From: Thamnaconus septentrionalis
Lineage: Eukaryota > Chordata > Actinopteri > Tetraodontiformes > Monacanthidae
Direction: 5' to 3'
NCBI GenBank assembly: GCA_009823395.1
Contig: CM020511.1
Location: 16,090,001-16,154,000, forward strand
Length of the DNA: 64,000 bases
Shown here in pieces: positions 25,879-38,535 of this stretch; positions within the stretch are counted from its first letter, which is position 1; each line of letters opens with the position of its first letter. The notes beneath the pieces are model-generated. The model ran no database searches. It saw only the letters and a list, made by a program, of their open reading frames with translations, and was not told the DNA's origin. The position numbers and the translations under genes were made by a program.

Positions 25879-27234
25879 TATCTATCTATCGGCCACTATA
25901 ATAATTCTTTAATAATCTATAATTGTTTGTTTCTCTTTTTATTTGGTTGTTGCGCTTTAAAATTTGCTGTTGCGTTTTGCACCTCAGGCCCATCCTAGTT
26001 AGACACTGAAAGTAACTGTTGTGACTGAACAGATATTTAGAACAATGAATTTTAATAATACAAATAAATGCATCCAAAACACTTATTTTACTTCAAGCAG
26101 CCTTCTGTTGTTTTACAGCCAGCATGAATGCAAATAGGCAAATCTTTGCTCTCTAAATTATGGAATTACAATAATTTTTAATAGCGTTCTAATTTTATTG
26201 ATTCGCTACAAGTCCGAAGTGGAAATAACACTATCAGTGGGATATTACGCCAGTTTATCACTGGTTCAATAGAACAGGTAACACCAGACTCCTGATTTGC
26301 AGCCTTGATGGAAACAGAAGCAGCAAAGTATGAGCTTTTTTCTTTTTTTTTTTCCCCCCTCCAACATCCAGTTCCTCCTTGTCAAAAGCTGATGCCCACA
26401 GTGCCCACAAATCAACTCTAATGATTTGATGACACACTTTGGTGCACTGTGCCTGGAAGAGGTAATGTAGCCCTAAAGCGCTGGTGATTAGTGGGCTGGA
26501 GAAGTGCGGTAAGCTCATTTCTCTCTAGTTCACCGCCCATAGATGCATCCCATTTTTTAAACCAACAGATTCAGGCTCAAGTGGCAACCGGCATTTGATC
26601 AGGAGCCACAGAAGATTTCCTGTAATATATTTAAAGGGCCCTCCTGCAAAACACCCTGTTGCAATATATAAGACCTTTAACACACGGTTTGCTCCAAACA
26701 GTTTAAACATCGCATAGGACGTCCTCTTTGAATGGACAACTTGTCAACGCATTTAGTCTTTTTCAAGAACCTCAGGCAAAGCTGATGAAGTTGATGTTCT
26801 GCCTTAAATGTTAAGTGTGTAATATTGGGAGATTTTGAAGAAGATACAGCGACATCAAGTCGCTACATTTTAGATTCACTCTCTGTCCCTCTCCTGAGCT
26901 TGCCAGTGAACTACAGTTCAGTTCCCAAACCTGGATGCCTCATCCACCTTGCTCTTTGTTGGTTTATTTAAAGACGCGAGCAGTCATCCTAATTATGAAA
27001 TGCGCTTGATTGTGGACTTGATTGTTCATGAAGGGCTTTCTTAAAAATATGGAAAGGTGGCAGCAAAGAACAAGACTGGAAGACCCTTAAATTTTTCTAT
27101 ATATATGAGAACCGTTCTAAGGGTAGAAAAACCAAATTACTTTTATTGTACTGCAGTTATACACTTTTATTTATGTATTTATGGCCAGTATATTGAGCTT
27201 TTACCAATATATAAATCATAAATCAAACCAGTTA

Positions 27235-27282
27235 AACACTGGCCCTTTCAGGACTCTTTGAGGTCCTGAAAGGTCCAGTGTT
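27235..27282. repeat. Short hairpin, 20-bp arms
   Basis: Left arm aacactggccctttcaggac (27235-27254) and right arm gtcctgaaaggtccagtgtt (27263-27282) pair at 19 of 20 positions around an 8-nt loop. It is isolated in AT-rich intron. It could be a tiny foldback element or a structured RNA; nothing decides between these. Confidence 0.7.
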
Positions 27283-27514
27283 GAATGACTTATTTACTGT
27301 GAAATGTCTTTTCTTCTGTCACTAATTTTATGCAATCTGTGCAGTTAAACACCACTGAAGTCTTGGATTGATTATGTGGAACTTTTCTTTCATTTCTTTT
27401 TTGGAAATGAAAGCATCTCACCAAGCCTCTGATGGTGGCTGTATGTTTTTGCATTCACAATTAGCCCAAGTGTTTTGAAGTGGTTCTTATTAAATAAATA
27501 TAAATCTAAAAAGC

Positions 27515-27720
27515 CGAACGCACGCGTAGGCACGCTCGCATAATGCGTTAATTAATTTGCGCGCTGGATGCTCGTGCGCCTCTGCGCGTGTCGCTAATGT
27601 GTGCGCATTAAAAGTGCACATACATCCCGAAGTTGCATCCGTGTCTGTATGTTTTCTGGTCTTGGCTAAATGATGGCGCGCTCATTAGCGGCACTGCGAA
27701 TAATTGTGCGCGCGGTAGGT
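27515..27720. other. Candidate conserved non-coding element
   Basis: It is rich in CpG and in TAAT cores (ttaattaatttgcgcgc, gctaatgtgtgcgcatta, gcgctcattagcgg), in contrast to AT-rich flanks. There is no repeat or ORF. Conservation cannot be seen from one sequence. Confidence 0.3.
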
Positions 27721-29315
27721 TACACAGCACGCTGCCTTTGAACAATAAAAAAAAATAAAAAAAATCATCTGCTTATCAGCACAACAGAGTGTGGCTCCAA
27801 ATCCTGGAAAAGGCTGACGGACAAAAACAGATGTTGGGAATGAAGCGTGTGTGTTTACGCGTGTGCGAGAGAGGGAAGATGAGAGAGAGAGGGAGCTGTG
27901 TACTTGTTTCCTCAACATGTTTACATTAAGGATTGTAATGAGCGAGGCTTTTGAAATGTGGATTAATTAATTGAGCTAACACTCAAGCCCGCTCGCAGCT
28001 GCAGCTGGAATTTCAGAGCTGCTGCACATTCTCAATGTCCCACCCCCGCCGGCATAATGCCCGCTTGCACATCGCTCTTTCATGAGCCTCTCAAGTAAAC
28101 ACCGATAAAGGCCGTCTTGCGAAACACTCTCTCGTTTAGCGCTGCCGTTCACGAAGGGAGACGAGCCGTCTGACAGCGACGCCGCGTCGACTCGCCGTCT
28201 GGCTCCAGCTCCGCCCAGGAATCCCAGTGAAACGGGGCGTATTAATGTTTGTTAAAGGTCGATATACTGTATATGCACACAGACCTTTTGTCCCGCAGCA
28301 CTTCCTGTAGGGCACAACCTGGCTTCGCAGAGATTTTGTGACTGGAACCAGTAGACGTCGCTTACTCACAGACAGCCACACAATATATGGTCTAAAAAAA
28401 AATGCCTGATGCTCATTTACGTGAACTACAAGACAAAGAAGAGAGTATGTGCTACAGAATTTCTGACATTGAAAATTCCGACATCATGTTGTCATAAATC
28501 GTGGGAAATTCTTTATCCCGAGTTAACAAACTCGATGCCAAAATTACAGTGACCTCCATTGCAACTAGCAAGGCGGCAGACTTTAGCCTGTTGTATATTT
28601 CGATTTCCAACACAAAATAGTTTAATTCCCCCAGAAAAACAGAGTGACTCTGACGACCTCAAGTTCAGTATGGATGTGACTTTGGTTTATCACTTGGTAA
28701 TTTTCAGGTTCATGTAAAATTTGTTGGATATGACTGCATTTGCATCTTGTACATGTCTTGCATTTGTGCCTTTGTTATTCACGGGTAATGTACATTTTTT
28801 AAATTTAATTTAATTCATGTGTTGTTTTTACCTCAACCTTACAGTGCTGCCTTTCAGATGCTGGGCTGTGATACACTTTGACTTGACTAGATTATGCGCA
28901 CCCTATAGAACGCATCTGCATAATACAAGCAGCCAACATCCGCCGTCAGGTTCATTACAATTCATGGGCATGATTTCATTAAAAAGAGCTGCGGCACACG
29001 GAAACTTCTGCAGACGCCTCAGAAGCTGTTGGATCCCGGGCGAGATTGGAGGGATTCAGTTATGACACTGACCCCATTGTTCTGCGCTAATCGCGATTTA
29101 ATGGTGGGGAAACGGCAGCTTTCATCAGATACAAACCCTGCTATTGCTCCGATGCAACTCTTTGACTTTTTTCGCGTTAAAAACTAAACCAGACACGTGT
29201 TTCTGATACTGACACAGGCTTTCTGTTCCTGTAAAATTTCTCCCTCCCCCTCAAAAACACCTACTTGAACTAAAATTATTATTTTTTTTTTGCTTTGTTC
29301 TTGATTTGTCTGTCT

Positions 29316-29335
29316 GTGTGTGTGTGTATGGACAG
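29316..29335 (+). promoter_or_regulatory. TG-repeat 3' splice site
   Basis: Six TG units (29316-29327) stand just before ATGGACAG at the acceptor of the rbms3 exon at 29336, with a T-rich stretch farther upstream. UG repeats in pre-mRNA are bound by TDP-43 and CELF proteins, and such a tract controls CFTR exon 9. Use here is inferred. Confidence 0.5.
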
Positions 29336-29427
29336 GTTACGGCTTTGTGGACTTCGACAGCCCTGCGGCAGCCCAGAAGGCTGTGGCCTCGCTCAAAGCC
29401 AGCGGAGTCCAGGCGCAGATGGCGAAG
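29336..29427 (+). CDS. rbms3: rbms3 exon (end of RRM1, RNP1 motif)
   Basis: This is a 92-nt exon. The acceptor is unusual: a TG repeat ends eight bases before the AG (gtgtgtgtatggacag|g). The donor is AAG|GTAAGC at 29428. It completes the Gly codon and reads [20 protein letters not shown], then [11 protein letters not shown]. It therefore carries the RNP1 octamer (KGYGFVDF), the second helix and the last strand of RRM1. The end falls on a codon boundary and joins cleanly to the QQEQDPTN start of the next coding exon. The protein sequence is almost identical to mammalian RBMS proteins as recalled, so strong purifying selection is inferred. The TG repeat suggests splicing control, which is not proven here. 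Confidence 0.93.
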
Positions 29428-29742
29428 GTAAGCGTCGCTCCGTCCCGTCGGCGCTCTGCATCCTGCATCTCGTCTCGCCAAGGTGTTTTCTCACAGCGTC
29501 GCCTCCACTGTTTAGTTCAGTTGCCCTGGCTACAAGCCTGCAGGGTGGCTGAGACGACCAGCAGCAAGTTGAGGGTGGGCCTGGGTCTGCGATTGAACAC
29601 AGTGTTTCTGCCTTTTACTGAGCGATGGGGGACAAAATCTGGATCTTTTCCTGTTTGTTGTTTTGGCTTTTGATTGTACTGTATATTACAAGGCCTGAAA
29701 ACGCACAACACACAAACCATCACACAGCACATCCCGAGAGAC

Positions 29743-29804
<62 letters not shown>

Positions 29805-29812
29805 GTCTATCT
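29743..29812. repeat. (TATC)n microsatellite
   Basis: It has about 17 TATC units with one TGTC variant near the end. Confidence 0.97.
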
Positions 29813-30361
29813 ACGAGCTGTATCTCACATGACACCAGTCCAGGAAACCGAGGGGTTAACCTGCTGCTCGATCTGCTAACTGTGTGGGTTTCAGACATGT
29901 AAGAAAGAAAAAGGAGACAAAAACGGCTGGGGTCTTTCTCGGCCACCGCTCCCCCAGACCGGGTTTCATTTCTGGCAGAAACGCGGCGCCCGAGTCGCAC
30001 TCCGGTGGCGAGGAGGCGATGATCGATGTTATCTGTTGTGGCGGCGGCGCTAATGGCGGCAACAGCGATGCCGAGTCGATAATTATGGCGGCGATTACAG
30101 CGGTCAGTGTCGGTCCGCGGCGCCGACCGATTGATTTGTGTTTGACTGATACGCGCCACTTTGATTGAGTTAATAACAAAGCCATCGATTGTGTACCTAT
30201 GGAGCCATCGATTAACGACTTTGGCTGTGATGGGATTATTGACCAGGTCCCGGAGAACTGGATGGAGCCGATGATTGAGCTTCCCTTCCATCCCAAGCTA
30301 TCGTCCTCTTTCCTTCGTATCAGCTTTTGAGCTTGTCCTCTTTTTCTTCTAAAAATCAAAA

Positions 30362-30461
30362 TTCTTCTTCTTCTTCTTCTTCTTCTTCTTCTTCTTCTTC
30401 TTCTTCTTCTTCTTCTTCTTCTTCTTCTTCTTCTTCTTCTTCTTCTTCTTCTTCTTCTTCT
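30362..30461. repeat. (TTC)33 microsatellite
   Basis: It is a pure tract of 33 TTC units on the sense strand, 935 nt after the donor of the exon ending at 29427. The transcript would carry UUC repeats. A frame through it reads as poly-Ser and is spurious. Confidence 0.98.
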
Positions 30462-30552
30462 CAGCGGCTGATAATAATTTGTGCTAGGCGGATGTGGTTC
30501 CCTGTAGCTGGCAGGTTACTGGATGTATTATACCAAGTGGATAACAGACTAG

Positions 30553-30909
30553 CAATATGGCGGCACTGCGATTCTTTTCCAGTGGCTACTCGAGGTACTG
30601 CAGCCAAAAACAAATCTGGCCATAAAAGCATTTTTCCCATTGACCAATAGACCACAATACCTGAACACAGTTCATAACAAATATTGATATTGTAGATTGT
30701 TAAATCATTGTCTTTTAATCTTTAAAAAAAATGATTAAAATCAAAATTCTAGTTCTGGTTGGCTGATGCATCCTAATATATCACAGGAGTTACAGACGCA
30801 TGATGGGAAGTGCGCATCATCTATGGGCCGCATAATGCAGCAGCCAAAAACTTTTTGGGCATATGAGCTGAGTGAGCAACTACATTGAAGTGAAGGGGCG
30901 GCCATATTG
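30553..30909 (+). mobile_element. MITE-like repeat, copy 3
   Basis: It begins caatatggcggcactgcg and ends gcggccatattg. It matches copy 1 along its length: ccagtggctactcgaggtac, atagaccacaatac, gcatgatgggaagtg, tatgggccgcataatg, agtgagcaactacattga. It is about 45 bp shorter than copy 1 because of internal indels. It lies in the long intron between RRM1 and RRM2, about 90 bp after the (CTT)33 tract. Confidence 0.68.
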
Positions 30910-31974
30910 GATCTCAGGGGCTTGGTGAGGCGCAATTACATTAACCTTCGAACACTCACGCACGAGAGACGAAGGAGTATCGCTAGTTCTTCCTCCTTCT
31001 TTCAGATTCATTAAAGAGGCATCGCTGCATATTTTTCTTTTATAAACGGGAGAGGAGCGCAATTAAAACGGGCCAGTGTTCAGGCACCGGCAGCGTCCCG
31101 TTGAATTAAACAGCAGCGAGCCTCACAGCCACCTCTGCCTCGCTCCTCTATTAAACCTCTTTTCATTAAACTTCCATCTCTTATTTTGTTCCTAACCGCT
31201 TAAGGGCGCATTCCGCCGAGCGTCGTTGATGTGTTTAGCTGTTATTAAGGAAAGAGGAGCGCCTTCACTCCGTGCAGACGGAGTCGACCGCGGGGGAGAA
31301 GACGCGGGGCCAAGGAGTCAATTCCGAGTGAAATTAACGCAGACTTCTTACTGTTTCATGAACTAATTACGCGCAGGAGCTGCTGACGTCTTCACTAACT
31401 TTTTTCTGATTCGGTGGTGTGCGTTGGTGGTGGGGGGAGGAAAAAAAGAAAAAAAAAAAAAGCGCCCGCCCTCAGAAGCCACTGATGTTGGACTTAGCTG
31501 GAGGACTTTGCGTAATGAGCCTCCTAATTGCTTTTTGACAGCGTTTGGCTGGAATACAATGCAGCGCCAGTTTGACTGACATGTTTCCTGCCAAATTATT
31601 TTCTATGCTTTATATAACCCTATGTTAAAAAAAAAAAACCTTCAGATATCACACTCTTGATATGATACAGCGGCAGTATTTGACTTGCGAGAGAGAAACT
31701 GCTGATAAAGCCATGACTCGGCTCAGTGTTGCCTATGTAGTTAGATTGAGGTCTTTGTTCTTGCATCAAATTGCAAAAAGCTCATGCGTTTGTGGGGTTT
31801 TAGTTTAAATATTTAATGCATACTGATGCAAAACAAAGTCCCCTCTTCTTAAACGGAAGTTTAATATGGAGTGGCTTTAGCAGAAGTTTATATTTTTCAT
31901 TTATATATTATTCAACATAATATGTCCATTGAAAGAGAAAAAGAGGAGCAAAGTGCATTGAAAAGCCTGTACCA

Positions 31975-32240
31975 TGGCTGAGTCAATAGACTACCCGACA
32001 ATATCGCATTAACAAGGTTGCAAGTTCAACTCCCAGGATGGTGGTGTTTTGGCTGCATGTTCTACATCCCAGCATCTGTGGGGATTCTCAAAGTCATGAC
32101 TGCACATTAGGCAAACTTACAATGATAAATTCATGGTTAAAAGGGTGGATGGTTGTGATGAAATGGCAACTGGCCTACAGTGTAACCTTGACTTTGCACC
32201 AAGGAAGTGCGGCTCAGATGTGCTCCAACAGCAGAGTGAA
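31975..32240 (+). mobile_element. Degenerate tRNA-derived SINE
   Basis: The head resembles a tRNA promoter: A-box-like tggctgagtcaatagac (31975-31991) and B-box-like aagttcaactccc (about 32022-32034), spaced as in tRNA genes. The body follows the common fish SINE order: tggctgcatgttctacatcc, cattaggcaaactta, atggttgtgatgaaatggc. It is much mutated, and the 3' limit is approximate. Confidence 0.6.
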
Positions 32241-34451
32241 ACAAGGACGAGCAGCATAACGCTACTCTGCCAGCTGCCAAAGGTCAGGTCAAAAAGAAGC
32301 AGCCATCAAGTGTAAGGAGCTTATTTTTTGTGAGCGTTTGTCAGATGGAGCATCCATCTTGTGCACTGTTGTTGAGCCTCGGGGCAGTTTGAAAGGATAA
32401 ATAGATAAAGGCAAGTCTGAGAAGGCTTCACAAATAAAGCTGTTTTCGCTGTCATGAAATTTTGAAAATTCCTCCAGGAAAACATCAGGACATTACACAA
32501 GCACACTTAAGATGAAGAGGTCAAAAAACAATTAGGCATTGTGTCAACTGCAAAGACCTGTTTTTTTGTTGTTGTTGTTTGTTTTTAATGTGAAACATTT
32601 TTCACATAAACTTCCGTCAATCCTTCACAGTGCACAACTCGGATCCTAAAATTTGCTCACACATACACGCACAGAGGTTGTTTCCTCCCCAGAGAGGAAT
32701 AAATGTGGCTGTGTGAAGACACTTCAATCCCAGATAGTCCAATCTGACCTTATGTCCAAACCGTCTCCATCCGGCAGCTGGATCCCTCCAATTTCCACTC
32801 TGAGATCTCAGCGCTGTGTCTCGCTAACCCTCCAACAGTCTGTCCTGATTTTCCACGGATTCCGCAGCTGATCAGCTCGCTTTACGGATAGAGAGGCAGG
32901 ATGTACAAGAGGGGTTAAGCTGTGACAAAGCAAGATGTGACTGATTCAAGAGGAGGTTCAGAATGAAGAAGCTATTGCCGGGTTGCAAAAGATGTCCGCT
33001 GCTAAAGTGTGCACTAGTAGTGTGTGCACTGCACAAGGCCCACTGTTATCACAACCGCATTGCGTTTATCGTCGTCTGAAGAAAAAGAAAACCACACCGC
33101 AGACTTTTCTAGACTGAGAACATGTTTTCACTTTACTCGTGACGGGTTTTGGCAAGAGTTTAGATAATTAGCTCATTTCTTATTCGGTTTGGAATTTCGA
33201 CCAAAACCTAGCAAAGGAGCAGGTGGTTTACAGGCTTCTGAAATTCCCCCACTCACGAGAAAGCGGTCACAGATGTAAAAAAGAGGCATTTTCTTTGGTG
33301 AGAGAAAACACCTGGAAAGTTCCCTGTGTTTTCACCAGCTAGCATTTTCTCTCCAGCATTTGAAAACCAAAGTCAAAGGGAAATTTTACTGGCTTTGTGT
33401 ACACACAACAGGAGGTGACAGCGTCCATTCTGCGCTGTTCTACATTCCAAATTCAGACATTTTTCATTGATGTGTGGTTACTGTCTCTTCTCGTTTGAAG
33501 TAATGCCCCACAAAAAGGAACAAAGATAAACATTTGCTGGTTAGGAGATCATGTTAAACACGACAGCCCTACTGAGAATTCCAGAAATTTCTTTAAGTGG
33601 GAATTTTTACAGGCATTGTAGCGAAAAAAAAGGTTTGGTTTGAGAATGATGCACACTGTTTGGCACCTGACATTACTGTGCATTTCTGATTGGCTGCAAT
33701 GGAAAGGTACATTTGTGACCTAACCTAAATAATGGGGAGAAGCAAGCAAGACACCCTCCTGCAGATTCATACATTTGTTGAAAACACAAGTTTTGGGAGT
33801 ATTGACAAAAGCCAAACGCTGGCTGTTTGACTGTTTGCTGTTCCTGCGGTGATGCCCATTAGATGATGTGTCTGTTAAATAGCTTCAAAACACAAACACA
33901 AGAGAATAAAGAGGCTCTGTTTGGATTTAGATTTGCTTTATTGTCGTACTTGTGGGAAATTTGTCTCGAATTTCCACCAATGTTGCATCCTTTAAGGCAT
34001 TTAAGAGGAAAAAGAAGGGGGAAAAAAGTCCCCTCCCACATAAAAGAGCATGCAACAGCAAAGCACCAGATGCATATCTATTGGCATAATGATATGAAAG
34101 CTTAGACTCCAGACGTTTACCGCTTACTTCTTCGTTTAGTCGACGCAAGGAAAATGTGCTTTTCAAGTGGCGCCGTAAAACGGCTTTATCGCGGCTCAAA
34201 CCTCCAGCGTCAACGCTAACTATGGCTAAAACACCCCCTGGACGTTAGCCGCAGCTTAATTAAAACGGAGCGGAAAAGGAAGATTGCGCGTTTTGTGTTG
34301 ATGTAATTCTTTCCGAGCCTGAGGAACCTTCGTCCACGTCTCGGCGCCGCGCCCACCGACGTCGCCTTCCAGTCGGGGGAGTGAGTTTCCTCGGCGGATA
34401 AATGTGACAAAACCAAAATAAAGCGAGACCTGATGCGGCGAGAGCGAGAAG

Positions 34452-34485
<34 letters not shown>

Positions 34486-36465
34486 TGCACACACACACTC
34501 ACTTTTCTTGCCTCTCTGGTAATTACTGTTGACCTGAAAGATGATTACTGCTACAGCTGTACTCCCCCCTCTCTGTTCTCCTCACAGCTTCTCCGTCTCA
34601 CCGCCGCACTCCAGTCTCGACCTGCTCCCTTTTCGGTGAGAAGCAGCCGAAACATTGGAGGAACGAGTGCGAATGACGGTGATCGCTGATCCTTCCTGAT
34701 GGAATCATTAGGAAGCGTAAAAATGGGCAATGTTTCAACAATAATAATAATAATGAAAAATATATATATAAAATTGAAAAACAAAATCAGACCTTTCAAA
34801 GGCTGCCATGTGTGTGTATATGCACGTGTGTGTGTGTGTGTGTGTGCGCGTGCGCAATAACAGTTGCAGAGTACCAAGGTCGCCATGCTAATTAGAGAGC
34901 CGGTTACCACCGGCAGTGACAGTTCACACGTTCCTTCCCCACTTCTCCCTGTCTCTTCTCCTCTCTCACTTCGTCCTTGGCAACTCTTCCCTTCCTCTCC
35001 CTCCGCCTGTCTCCCATCATCCCTCCGCCTGCCTGTGGAGGGAGCGGTGGGTTGGTGGGAGAGAGGGGGAGGTGGTGGGGGGGGTCAGCAGCAGGTGCCG
35101 CATCGCCTCCTCCAGAGTCATTAGTTACAGAATTGAGTGAGCACACAGAGTGACGGATAGAGGGAGGGAGGGAGGGAGGAGGTGTCCCTGCCTAGGTCGA
35201 GGGAGGGAGGGAGGACGGTTTTGTGCGATGGAAAAAGAAAAAGCCGGACACACACACACACACATGTACATGCGCGCGCGGCTCCGTGGCATGACTGTCG
35301 TCCATCAGCCCTGATTAAACCCCCGGCTTCGCTCGCTCGCTCGCTCGCTCGCGTGCGTTCGCTTCTTTTGTTTCTCTTTCTGCCTTTTGCGTGTGTGTCC
35401 CTGATAAAAGCCAGATGCCAAATGTTTTCTTGACTCGCTTCACTCTGCATCCCGCCTGTATGTGCGTGTGTGTGTGTGTGTGTGTGTGCGACGTCTGACA
35501 GCTGAGGTTACCGATAGGAAGAGGACCACCCGGCCGACTGACACATCAAAAAAACATAAGCTGAGACAAACACGCCACCTTGAACACATGGCTCTTTGTC
35601 ATCTCTGTGGTGTTTTTTTTTGCTTCTTTTTTTCTGAACCTCTTTTATTTTCCTCCGCTGTATTATAATGGTAATTTTATTCCTCAGCTTAATACGGTGC
35701 CCCTCATGCCTAGAGAGAATATTGTGGCGACTGGAGGCCGTGGCATTCAGTTGTCTCCACGCTGACAAAAAGTTTTTCTTTTTCTTTTTTTTTTGCAGAA
35801 GGTTTCTTATTAGATGCAAGTTATGAAGGCGAGTAATGTAATATCTGCCGAGGGTCTTTGTAGTTAGAAATAAAATGGCCGCTGAGACAAACCTCCGTGC
35901 AAAATATATATATTGCCCTGCAGTGAGTTGCGTTTGAAGCCCTGACTCACTGACTCACCCACATTATGCCTCGGAGAACATCTGGCTGTGGCATTATAGC
36001 GTCTCTTTGTAATGGCTACAGATGTGACGATGGCTTATCTTGGCACCTGGTTACCGTAATTTGTGCTTTGTGTCCAGTAATCTTAACTAATGTTAATACA
36101 TAAACTGCACAAGTACATTTCAGATGGGGTGCAGGCTGGGACTGTTTCTTGTGTGTTTTTTTTTGTTTGTTTGTTTTTTTACCCTGCCTAACGAATGTTA
36201 CTGGCTTCTATGTTTTCAACGCAGGCAGATTCAGATGGGACAGTCACGGTAAATACGGGCGAAAATCTGCAGCTCTGCATCCGGTCAAAACCCAGCAGCC
36301 AATGGCAGCCTTTGTTCATTTTTTTTTTAGTCTAGCCGAACATTTTAACAAAACAGAACCAAAAAAATGGCATTCAATCAATTCAAGTGTTTTTTTCTTT
36401 TCTATCCTGCTCCAGGTTCAAGGTGGAGTTGACAGTGGGACGTGCAAATTACGAATCGTGCTCCG

Positions 36466-36468
<3 letters not shown>

Positions 36469-36500
<32 letters not shown>
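36469..36500. repeat. (CA)n microsatellite
   Basis: It has about 16 CA units. Other CA/TG tracts in this intron lie at 34452-34478, 34826-34848, 35463-35489, 38501-38534 and 41680-41709. Confidence 0.95.
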
Positions 36501-36506
<6 letters not shown>

Positions 36507-38499
36507 GGAGTGCACATGCTCCGTCTCCCTTCGTCGTGAGCCTGTGTCTCGCTTCAAAGGCTGGAGCACCTCTGGTCCGGCAGTAGCAGCGGCGGGTGGT
36601 GGGGGGGTTGGAGGAGGCCAGCGGGGGGGAGGGAGGGGGTGGACAATAAGGAGAAGGAGCAAAGAACGGCGGAGGGTGGTTCGGAGGGAGCCAGGCCCAA
36701 TCGAATTAAATGTAATCTGGCCTGAATGTGCACGGCCATCAGCTGCTCTCCAATCTTATTAACCCTGCATTACCAGCCCCGCTTTTTGTTGGCGCGCACG
36801 TGTGCGTGTGCCCGTGTCTTTTTACTGTCAGTGCGGGTGCGGCTGAAGGGGTGTGTGTGTGGGGGGGGGCTAAGTGGATAAGGATGAAAAGGGAAGGAAG
36901 AAGAGATGGAAGGGATGGCGGCGGGAGGAGGAGGGGAGCCGGCGAGGAGATGGAGAGGGAGAGAGCCAACAGGAAAACGGGCGTTTGGGTGATTTATGCG
37001 CCTCTGCGGCTTTGCTAATGAGGAAAGTACTTCTCATAACAACGGCAATCACGCTCGCCCACCTCCCCCCCGCACCCGCCCGCACTCATTTTGTGTGTTG
37101 CAAAATTTGTGCGCATCAGATATGTGTCACAAAATGCCCCCCCCCCACCAGCGTCTTTATCTGATCTGCAGTCTGCACCTCTGAATCAAGTCGCTGTTTA
37201 AAAAGGGGACCCTGTTCTGTTTATCCAACCCCGGAGCTGCGTGCGTGTTGGTAGCTCAAGTCATTTTGCAGCCAAAAGTCATCCATCAAAAGATTCCAGA
37301 CCCCTAAATGCTTTATGCAGCGTATTCATAAAAACATGCTAATTTTTTTTTCGCACTTGGAACGCGGGTTCTTCCTTGGGACATGGATTAAAATAAAAGG
37401 CGAGTCCTCCGGTGTATGTGGACCGAGAGGGTGTGAGTGATTCTTTTGAAGGTTTGACTAAATTCACTTTATCAACAATTTAGACAAGGGTCCTCCTGTT
37501 GATGGTCCACCATCAATTTATTTTTCTTGCTCAATCTTATTTTGGAAGGGCTTGTTACTACAAAGTGCAAAAAACAGAACCCCTAGTGATGTCGCAAAGG
37601 GCTCTGACACTTATCCCAAGTGAGTGGCAGCACCACCAGCCAGGTAGAAGGCAAAACTACTAGACCAGAGTCAGCGCTGACTTAAATATGAAGATCTGAG
37701 CATGTTTGCAATATACTCACTTTAAATACATTCATATGTATAAAATTAATGTTGGTGTACATTAGTCTTATCAATTAACGTCAATCATTCATCATCCATT
37801 GGGTTCATTACACTGTCAACTGAGAGGATATAAAGAAGAAAAGGGCTTTAACGCAAAGCAGTTTGAAAGGGTCTTTTTCTTCCTTTTTAATAAAAGAAAG
37901 AACATTTCATTTTATTGTTCAAATACTGTGAACAAAGCCAATTTTTTTTCCTTCTTTTATAGTACATTAATGTGCTCAAATCTGCGTGTGTGGGACGGTG
38001 ATTTATCACACCCGTCCAGCGGGTCCCGGCATCCTGCCAGCCAAGCGGTGCAAAGCATGATCAAGTGGGGTGTGGTCAAGTCACGACTGCGCCACCCTTA
38101 ATGCAGATATCCATCACACACACACGCTAAATGTGAATCCTCTGCTCAAGAAAAAAAGGCACACAGTAAGAGTTAGTGGAGGGACCCTTTGTGCTCTGTC
38201 TGTTTGCTTCAAAAACACCATGCCCCGTATATGAAACAGTTCTTGAAGCCATAAAACAGCATCTGGACTGTGATGTCACGGCATGAGATCATGTAACAAC
38301 GTTCATTCATGGCGAAATGAAATGATGTTATTGTTGTTTTTTTCTTTTTTACAGTAATAAAGTCATGATGTTCATGCAGTGTTACTAGTTAACTCTAATA
38401 AGATGCAGGTTCCAGGATGTGGTTGTGGAAGTTTGTCCTTTTTTTCCCCTTCGCTTTTTCTTTTGGCCTTCATTAACATTGTTAATGTGAACACATAGG

Positions 38500-38535
<36 letters not shown>

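Larger units (their letters stand above)
19413..29335 (+). other. rbms3 intron (9.9 kb)
   Basis: The boundaries are GTGAGT and ggacAG. It contains (CAGC)n at 20406-20446, MITE copy 2, the Tc1-like relic and a 20-bp-arm hairpin at 27235-27282. It also has CpG- and TAAT-rich patches at 27515-27720 and 28870-29060. No other gene is supported. 19600-20400, 20500-22080, 22450-24370 and 25880-27230 show only unique or low-complexity sequence. Confidence 0.85.

Noticed and set aside
29791..30359. Overlapping antisense frames of 166 and 167 codons
   Set aside because: Partly formed by the TATC repeat; no motif, and they overlap each other in different frames.
30327..30650. Poly-Ser open frame
   Set aside because: Translation of the (TTC)33 tract followed by the MITE; not a gene.
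31975..32040. Possible tRNA gene
   Set aside because: Only A/B-box-like segments are present; no cloverleaf can be drawn, and downstream sequence is SINE body.
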